A stretch of 9,219 nucleotides of DNA, from NCBI GenBank assembly GCA_016712885.1, contig JADJQF010000019.1, positions 1 to 9,219 on the forward strand, written 5' to 3'. The DNA comes from Candidatus Flexicrinis proximus (lineage in GTDB: Bacteria > Chloroflexota > Anaerolineae > Aggregatilineales > Phototrophicaceae). Both the position numbers and the translations under genes were made by a program. The notes under the pieces were generated by a model. It had not been told where the DNA came from and did no database searches. It saw only the letters and a program-made list of their open reading frames with translations. This document shows, piece by piece, positions 1 to 6,600 of this stretch (position 1 is its first letter; the number at the start of each line of letters is the position of its first letter).

Positions 1-863
1 TTTAAATATCTCATACTGAGTATATGCATTGGCTAAACCAATCAATGGAGCCGTCAGGGATTAACTAGTACTGTAACAGAAGGCGGCTTTAACTGGAAAG
101 TGTAGGTAGATGGGGGCTTTAGTTTAACGAAAAATTCTGTAACCGTAAACGTCTGCGCTAAAGTATTTCCTTGGGCATCCCAATCTGATACTGTAAATAA
201 TACTGTTGGTAGTATTTTCCGTAAATTTATATTGCAGTTATATTAGCATATTACTGCAGTAATACCGCCAAGAGGAACAGAACCATAAGTTACGGAACCT
301 GAAGTTACTGAGTAAGATATACTAAATGTATTGGCCCCGAAGCCCCACACTCATGTGAGATCCTCCTCCGGTAACGGTTAAGTAGTATTCGTATTAGGGC
401 CGGTACAGTAGATAGCACTTCAAGCATTCACAGAGACAAAAAGCACTAGCTCTAGAAACATTAACTACAACAGGCTCATCGGCTTCCCTGAAGAATGATA
501 TTCAAAAATAGAATTGGTAGAGGGTAGGCATCCTCCTGACTAGCACTTCTTCCGAGAAAAGATAGCACCAGAAGCTGAGGATGAGATGCGAATCTACTGA
601 GGAACCTGATATAGTTTCCTAGTATTATCATTACCAAAGATACTCAGCTACCCGGGGATGCACCTAACGCGTATTCCCACGAGCACGTAGGACTAGTAAA
701 TACAGTTGGATTAGCAGTTAAAGTAATGTCTGCTGAGTAATCATGGCTCCGTTCTTACCCCTAGTGAAGAAGGCCCCTGTACCGCTAATAGTTACCGTAG
801 GGCAACTAAACGAGGACCACCAGACTGTAAAACGTTGTCATGATCATTAACAATTGCAGACAT
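1..863 (-). CDS. Tail fibre/adhesin-like protein with Ig-like sequence, 3'-partial, heavily frameshifted
   Basis: The start ATG (863-861) overlaps the preceding TAA as TAATG, which suggests translational coupling; only a weak AAAGG lies farther upstream. The first residues are MSAIVNDHDNVLQSGG. Pieces found in all three frames, in order: VTISGTGAFFTRGKNG (about 790-740), LTANPTVFTSPTCSWEYA (about 725-665), ASPGS, FASHPQ/SSSASGAIFS (about 590-555), DEPVVVNVSRASAF (about 480-440), GPNTNTT and TVTGGGSHM (about 400-350), GANTFSISYSVTSGS, TYGSVPLGGITAV (about 335-255), LPTVLFTVSDWDAQGNTLA (about 220-160), TFTVTEFFVK, TYTFQLKPPSVTVLVN and LTAPLIGLANAYTQYEIFK (57-1). The Thr/Ser/Val-rich beta pattern with 'ITLTANP...W' resembles Ig-like domains of phage tail fibres. 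It runs off the window at base 1. Assigning a receptor-binding role is inference from composition and gene order. Confidence 0.6.
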
Positions 864-2429
864 TATAGATTCACAGCCTTTACATCAATAGTGGAACTGG
901 TCCAGTTGGGGTTAAACCTACTATCTGCATTATGGTACCAACACCGGAACTAAGTAAGTTGAAATCTATGGTGAGCAATCTCTGCAATTTGCCGCCCTAA
1001 TTTCAGTGATAATAATGCAGAAGTACCCTTAAAGGAATAAAAACTTCTAGGTACTTTGAAGTAGTTATTAAGTCTATATTTCAGTCGTTGCAATGGTGAG
1101 TTAGTAGTAGAGTTTCTTTGTATCAGGATCTTCGTGCAATCTGTATCTAGATTTAACTGTTGCATCTACAGAAGTCTTAGAGAACCATTCTGTAGCAAAC
1201 ATGTCTCTGATGCTGTTCAGGAATACCTGTTAATAAACCTTCCTGTACTGTCCAGTTCTTACAATAGCCAATCTTTGTAGCTGCTCTAACTTCAGTTTTT
1301 TCTACTATAGTTAGTTCAGATAGCATGTCTTTTTCAGTAATAGTAACTGAGGGATCTACAGTGACGTCACCTAGTCTAAGAATCTGCAGTTTTCCTAGTC
1401 TATTAAAGTATAGTTGCCCACCAACACTATCTACTAATCTGCTACATATATCTATTACGTTTTCCTTGGAGTTAATAATTATACCAACTCCCGCGGCGTT
1501 ACTAGCAAAATCTGCTAAATTAATTAGGTCGAGTTCCGAAGCTGTAAGTCTAGTATAGGACTTACCATATTGAGTGGTTATTAGAGCCACTAGATTTGCT
1601 ATGTTATTAGAGTATGTACCAGATACTAAAGCACCTGTAGTCAGATTTATGGAATCCTTTACACCTTGGATAGATGCTGTGATCTGCCCCGCTAGTGGAT
1701 GAGTCAGTATAAACTTGCCCGTGGAGTGCGTAATAGTAGCTCCGCCTGTTAACACACCACGAGTATAGATAGGTACTCCATTATCTCTAATTTCTATAAC
1801 AGACTCGGAGTTGCCTTGGTTAAAATAGTACTCTAAAGTTGAAGGATCTATTAGCATAGGTTCCATATTATGTACTTCACCAAATACTAATGGAACTATA
1901 TCATCCTGATTATTTTGTAAATTAGCCCAGGTACCGTAAGTACCAAGCTTAGTTTCCGTCACAGGAGAATTTATTTTATCCATGTTGTCACGGAACCGAA
2001 TATTTAGAGTATTAGCTTCTCTGCTATCCATATCCGCAATAATACCAGTATACATCAATATAAAGGTACTCTTTACTGTAGCAATACTAGCACAGGAAAC
2101 TAAAGGATCTCCATAGTAAATGCTAATTGCTCTATTTACCCATATATATTTAGTAGGGTCCAACCAGTTATCGTATACCCATTAGAGTTGTACGCCTCTA
2201 AGTCCCCACTGAGAAGCTTTACTCCACCTTCTAAAGACATACTTTCCGTATAGGAAAATGAGCCTGTTAATATGGGGGAAAAACTAACATCAGCTGTAGT
2301 AGTAATATATCCACAGGAGGATAAGTATAAAAACAGGTTTCAGTCGCAGCTACTACATCATATACATTTACTTCCGCAAATATATGTCGTACTGCTGCGG
2401 GGTTTTCTAACCAGGTGGTCTAGTGCCAT
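863..2429 (-). CDS. Phage tail tip/baseplate-type structural protein, interrupted by apparent frameshifts
   Basis: About 522 residues if joined from ATG 2429 to TAA 863. The N-terminus reads MALDHLLENPAAVRH after dropping one G at 2411-2412. Then come SSCGYITTTADVSFSPIL, TESMSLEGG, YDNWLDPTKYIWVNR, VPLVFGEVHNMEPMLIDPS (near residue 178), RAATKIGYCKNWTVQEG (near 380), MFATEWFSKTSVDAT, RLNNYFKVPRSFYSF and the C-terminus TPNWTSSTIDVKAVNL. I recognise this set as a conserved tail structural protein found next to tape measure genes and before the fibre gene in phages of Gram-negative bacteria, but cannot name its exact family. The intact part is 1204-2173. Frame changes lie near 2411, 2323, 2178-2180, 1204, between 1090 and 1140, at 950-952 and at 908-911; most are mended by one base in a short homopolymer. 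The role at the tail tip is inferred from position. Confidence 0.75.
950..1165 (-). CDS. C-terminal fragment of the tail tip protein
   Basis: Short open frame that is not a gene of its own. Its first 25 or so residues are an out-of-frame reading (the proper frame there gives SVDATVKSRYRLHEDPDT). From about 1090 on it carries the genuine sequence RLNNYFKVPRSFYSFKG, TSALLSLKLG and HHRFQLT. The stop at 950-952 disappears if one T is removed, giving SSGVGTIMQIVGL, and adding one C to the C4 run at 908-911 leads into TPNWTSSTIDVKAVNL and the TAA at 863. Confidence 0.6.
   Translation of the reverse strand: MQQLNLDTDCTKILIQRNSTTNSPLQRLKYRLNNYFKVPRSFYSFKGTSALLSLKLGRQIAEIAHHRFQLT
1177..2163 (-). CDS. 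Intact open segment of the tail tip protein
   Basis: Uninterrupted frame of about 328 codons within the gene above. The codon at 2163 is TTG and is a leucine inside YDNWLDPTKY, not a true start: the coding sequence continues upstream in another frame after one G is added to the GGG run at 2178-2180. At the other end the last dozen or so residues (RHVCYRMVL) are out of frame. Removing one base near 1204 gives EQHRDMFATEWFSKTSVDA. The segment is beta-rich and mixed, with the central VPLVFGEVHN block and EIRDNGVPIYTRGVLTGGAT, consistent with a folded structural protein. Confidence 0.8.
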   Translation of the reverse strand: MDPTKYIWVNRAISIYYGDPLVSCASIATVKSTFILMYTGIIADMDSREANTLNIRFRDNMDKINSPVTETKLGTYGTWANLQNNQDDIVPLVFGEVHNMEPMLIDPSTLEYYFNQGNSESVIEIRDNGVPIYTRGVLTGGATITHSTGKFILTHPLAGQITASIQGVKDSINLTTGALVSGTYSNNIANLVALITTQYGKSYTRLTASELDLINLADFASNAAGVGIIINSKENVIDICSRLVDSVGGQLYFNRLGKLQILRLGDVTVDPSVTITEKDMLSELTIVEKTEVRAATKIGYCKNWTVQEGLLTGIPEQHQRHVCYRMVL

Positions 2430-2435
2430 GTGGTA

Positions 2436-2439
2436 TCCT
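2436..2439 (-). promoter_or_regulatory. Shine-Dalgarno-like AGGA before the tail tip gene
   Basis: AGGA lies six bases before the ATG at 2429-2427 on the minus strand. It supports this ATG as the start, because the frame downstream (after a one-base fix at 2411-2412) reads directly into the family-like N-terminus ENPAAVRHIFAEV. Confidence 0.6.
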
Positions 2440-2446
2440 ATTAATA

Positions 2447-2475
2447 TATAGTGGGGTGAGTATCACCTCACTATA
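2447..2475 (-). other. Inverted repeat at the end of the tape measure gene
   Basis: On the plus strand the arms are TATAGTGGGGTGA (2447-2459) and TCACCTCACTATA (2463-2475) around a three-base loop GTA. Twelve of 13 positions pair by Watson-Crick rules; the odd one is A-C in the sense (minus) RNA and G-U in the opposite RNA. The tape measure stop TGA (2465-2463) lies in the stem, and the next gene's ribosome binding site follows within about ten bases. There is no clean T-run after it in the direction of transcription, so it is not a standard intrinsic terminator. It could be an RNA processing or stability hairpin, or a weak attenuator lowering expression of the following genes. Confidence 0.5.
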
Positions 2476-3600
2476 CTTGCTTTACGCCAACTTAAACTGG
2501 TTTCTTTCTTTCCAATTATTTGCATTAGCATCGTTAGCAGCCTTATAGTATCTGCTGTCATGCCATTAGCATCATAATTAGACTTAATTAAATCGCCAGT
2601 TTGTTCTCTCTGCTCTTCTCTTAGTTTGGCTACTTCAGCACGAAGGGCTCTAATTTCAGAAACTAGTTCCTGAGTATTACCCATCATCATAGAAGTATTA
2701 CCTGCGCTGTATACTCTTCCAGGGTTCTGGAAGTCTACAACCTCTCTTCCATACTCACCTACCATCGCCGCGCCAGAGGCTAATCCGCCCTTAGCAAATG
2801 CCGGTAGTCCTAAAGTCTTTGCCCAATCTAGTGCAGTACCAGGAGCGTAGCCCATAATACTATCAACCATTTGGGAAGAGAATCCTTCAGAGACATACTT
2901 ATTGTATAGTCCGTAAGGATCGCTATTTACCATACTATTAATAGTTGCAGCAATTTCTTTGCTGGTTGTCTTTAATCCTTTTGAACCCACCCAGCTGGCA
3001 TCTTGTAGACTACCTGAAGCACCAGTTGTACCAACCGCGAATGGTGAGGAAACAGTAGGGGCTCCTGCCGGTACAGCAGCCCTTGCAGCTGCTACGGCTG
3101 CTGTGGCTGTAGCTAGGTCCTTCAGTATTACTTCCGATTGATCTGCTAGAATCTCGTAACTCGCTTAGATATCCATTGCTGGCCTCTAACTGAGATAGTT
3201 GTTTTTCTGCATCTGTTTGTTGAGCGTCTAGTGCTGCACTGGTTTGGTCCAGGATGCTAAGCACCATATTAAAGTCACTAGTGTATGCTTCCGAGCTCGC
3301 GTATAGAGTACGTGAGGCTTCTAACCAAGCGCTAGTAGCTCCGGGTAGTTTAGGAAATTGCTGATTCCTTCTCTAAGCGCTGTGTTTCCGTAGTTGCTAC
3401 GCTTGTGGCGATAGCCGCTAGGTTTAGTGCTTGTTGCTTAGCTTCAGCATATTTCTGCTGAGGATTTAGCACAGATAGATTAGATTGCAATAACTCTCGG
3501 CCCTGTAGTCCTTAAGTGCTCTAGAAGCGTCTTTTAGTGTAGATACTGTAGATTTTAATGTGTCTTTCTGTTTATCATAAGCTTCCTGTAACTCATCCTT
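2463..3600 (-). CDS. Tape measure protein segment 4, C-terminal part across several frame changes
   Basis: Reconstructed from several frames. From 3600 down: LKDELQEAYDKQKDTLKS; a shift near 3512; LQGRELLQSNLSVLNPQQKY with AEAKQQALNLAAIATSVA; a shift between 3385 and 3350; LPGATSAWLEASRTLYASS and EAYTSDFNMVLSILDQTSAA (open to 3010 in that frame but meaningful only to about 3156); a shift at 3150-3151; then a single frame to TGA 2463 through LADQSEVILKDLATATAA, an Ala/Pro-rich linker, FAKGGLASG, GEYGREVVDFQNPGRVYS and the closing coiled coil. The order 'NPQQKY, ...YASSEAY..DF, ...AKGG.A.G..., ...E.RALRAEV..LREEQ' matches the C-terminus of many tape measure proteins as I know them. The last residues are basic (SLSWRKASIVR). 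An ATG at 2990 lies in this frame but is internal. Confidence 0.82.
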
Positions 3601-6600
3601 TAGTGCTTTTCGTCCTCTAATGCCCAGATGTATTGCTGCGCTGGGCGTAATTGAGCATCCATAGTTTCTAGTTCCAGGCTTCTAGATAGCGCTAAGGCTT
3701 CTGATTTTTTACCTAGTAGTTCTAGGATAGTAATCTGCTGCTGATTATGCTTATCTAAAATTTCTTTCTCGTCTTGTAGTCTCCAGATACGAATCTTTAG
3801 CTGTTGATCCACCGCGGACATACCACGTAGTTCTAGGCGTCTTCTTGCGGTTGTAGCTGCAGAAGTATTACCCATAGCTTCCATAAGTTCGATCTGTAGA
3901 TTATCTGTAGTCATCTTATCTTGAGCAGCAAATATATACTGCTTAAGCTTAATTTCAGCTTCAGTTAATCCCTCTAGCTCCATAGCTCTACTTCTTACTA
4001 GCGCTTCGTAGGAATAACCCATTGCAGACAGTCCATCAATTTCTAACTGACGAACTCTCTTCTGCGCTTCTATGGCTGCTATTTCATCTTCTCTTGCATA
4101 TACAGACTCTTGTAGAGCACGGTTAGCAGGATCGATGGTAGCTAGTTCTCGTTCACGAGATAGTGCTATTGCTTCGGTTTCTTTGCCTTGAGCACGTAAC
4201 AGTTCTATTTCTAAATCTGCATACTTCTGCTTAATGCCATTAGCTTCCTGTAGTAACTTGATTTCATCTTCTCTTGCATATACAGACTCTTGTAGAGCAC
4301 GGTTAGCAGGGTCAATAGTATCTAGTTCTATTTTTCTAGATAGTGCTAAAGCTTCGGATTCTTTACCTTGGGCTCTTAGTAGTTCTACCTCTAGGTTAGC
4401 ATATTTCTGCTTAATATTAGTAGCTTCTTGTAATAACTTGATCTCATCTTCTCTAGCATATACGGACTCTTGCAGAGCACGATTAGCAGGATCAATGGTA
4501 GCTAGTTCTCGTTCACGAGATAGTGCTAGGGCTTCGGTACCTTTACCCTGAGCTCGTAGTAATTCTACCTCTAGGTTAGCGTACTTTTGACTAATATTAG
4601 TTGCTTCCTGAGCAATCCTTATTTCATCTTTTCTAGCGTTTATTAGACCTTGTACTATCTGCTCTGACCTAGACATTCCGCGCATTTCGATTTCTCTAGC
4701 TAATGCTAAAGATTCCGTTTCTTTGCCCTGGGCCTTTAATAGATCAACTTCCATATTTCTATAGTCGATGTCCATCTTTAGAGCTTTTATAGTATACTCT
4801 AGTGCTAGATTTTGTCTGTATTGTAGTTTCTCTTCGTCAGTGTAATTCTTTGTAACTTTGTCTATGTAGTCAAACTCAGACATTGTAAGCTTATCATACT
4901 GATCTTGTAAATCAGTATTGGCCTTCTTTAAGTCTTTCAGTATTTCACTAGTATTTCTAGTTTCTTCGTAGACTTCAGCGAAGCCTTCCGCTAGGTTCAT
5001 CAGGCCTCTATAGCTCTTGATTGCTAGTTTGTGTAAGGTCTAATCCTCGGACAACACTAGCGAAACCTTCTCTAGTATTAAGACCGGCAATCTTAATAGA
5101 TACACCACTCTTATCTGCTACACTTTGTAGCCTACTTAGCTCTTTAGTTACTCGAGCTTGGACAGGCGCTAAACGCTCAGCTTCAGTTAGGAAGTTCTCG
5201 TTGAAGAACTGTCCCTGACTTACGAATTTATCTAATCCACCTGATAGATCGATTAGGCTTTCCGTAATACGAACTGTAGCTTCTTGGATACTTTCGCCCT
5301 GTTTTAATGCTTTGGTTAAATTACCAATAGTCATACCGGAGGCTTCGAGTACTAGAGCTGATACTTGCACATCACGTGCTAGTCTTACAATAGTATCTCC
5401 AAACTCTTCACCTGGCTTCCTGAACTTTTGGAACTCTGGTAATACTCGCTCAGCAAGCTGATTAAATGTATTACTAAATTCCGCTTCAAGAGCGCCAGTT
5501 ACTTCTTCTGGTTTTAATCCTTCAAAACTAGTCTTAAAGACTACTTCGAAACTATCCATTATGGAAGTAGTAATCTTAGGATCTTTACCTAATGCTTCTG
5601 CTGCTGATGATACTGTATCTCCAATACTCTTGAAGATACTACCAAAAGCTTCGGCTTGAATAGCTTCAAGTTCTTGAAATTGAGTAGTTATACTTGTCTT
5701 ATCACTTCGGAACCATCCACCAGATACTGTAGTCTTTACATTCTGATAAATAGCATTTAGACCCTTACCGCCATCCTCTAGGGATTTTACTAGACTATTA
5801 ATACTACCGGCGAAAGTAATACCTAGGTCTAGTATTTCAGTTTTAGTTTTCCCACCCCAGATGCTAGTATTTAGTTTATCTAAATACTTACCTATTCCCG
5901 TATTGCCTAAACCTATATCCCCTAGTAACTGCGAGCCACTTAAAATATCTCCAGTTTTAGTCATCATATCGGTCTTGCGTGGACCTACACCAGTAACTAC
6001 TTCACCATTTACGTCTAATCCACGAGTATTAAGTCCAGACTGAAGTATCATTACTGATAATCCTTCAGTATTCTTCTTAATGCTCTTTAGGTTATCTAAC
6101 ATGTCGTTAGAATATTCCATAGTGGAGAAGCTATGCTCCTCGATCTTATCAATAGCGTTATTTAGTGAGTTAGCCTTAGCAGTATTATCACCTAGTGCAC
6201 CACCTCCGCGATTTACTAGTTGACCGTCTTGATATGTCTGGCCTGTGCCCTGTACTTTTTGCTGAGCTCCAGCATCGAAGCCAGAAGGCATAGATACTCC
6301 GCCACCACCATAACCTAAACTTGCCATTAAAGCTAGGAAGGCTGCAGCACCTGCGAAACCTAACCAACCACTTTGGGCTATTAACTTAGATACGCCTGAT
6401 GCGATACTTGGGCCGATAGAAGCAATAGTAGAAGCTAGTTCTTTAGCCTGCATAGCTAAAGTAGCTACGTGGGCTGTTTTTTCTACAGCGGACAATAACT
6501 TGTAACCCGCACTACGTTCTTTGAACATATTCTTAGCAGCACCTGCTACTGTTGCAATTCCTTTAGCTACTGCAATATAACTAGATGTTTCGTTCTTAGT

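Noticed and set aside
1..1204. Decayed prophage pseudogenes
   Set aside because: Single-base homopolymer indels, compensating pairs and patchy distribution fit sequencing error better; not excluded without reads.
3010..3267. Independent 85-residue gene
   Set aside because: Its first part is tape measure sequence and its end, rich in Ser, Cys and Gly, is an out-of-frame reading of the Ala-rich linker encoded in the next frame.
3603..4760. CRISPR array or non-coding satellite
   Set aside because: The period is 180 bp with no spacer structure, repeats are diverged and keep one reading frame and protein pattern throughout.
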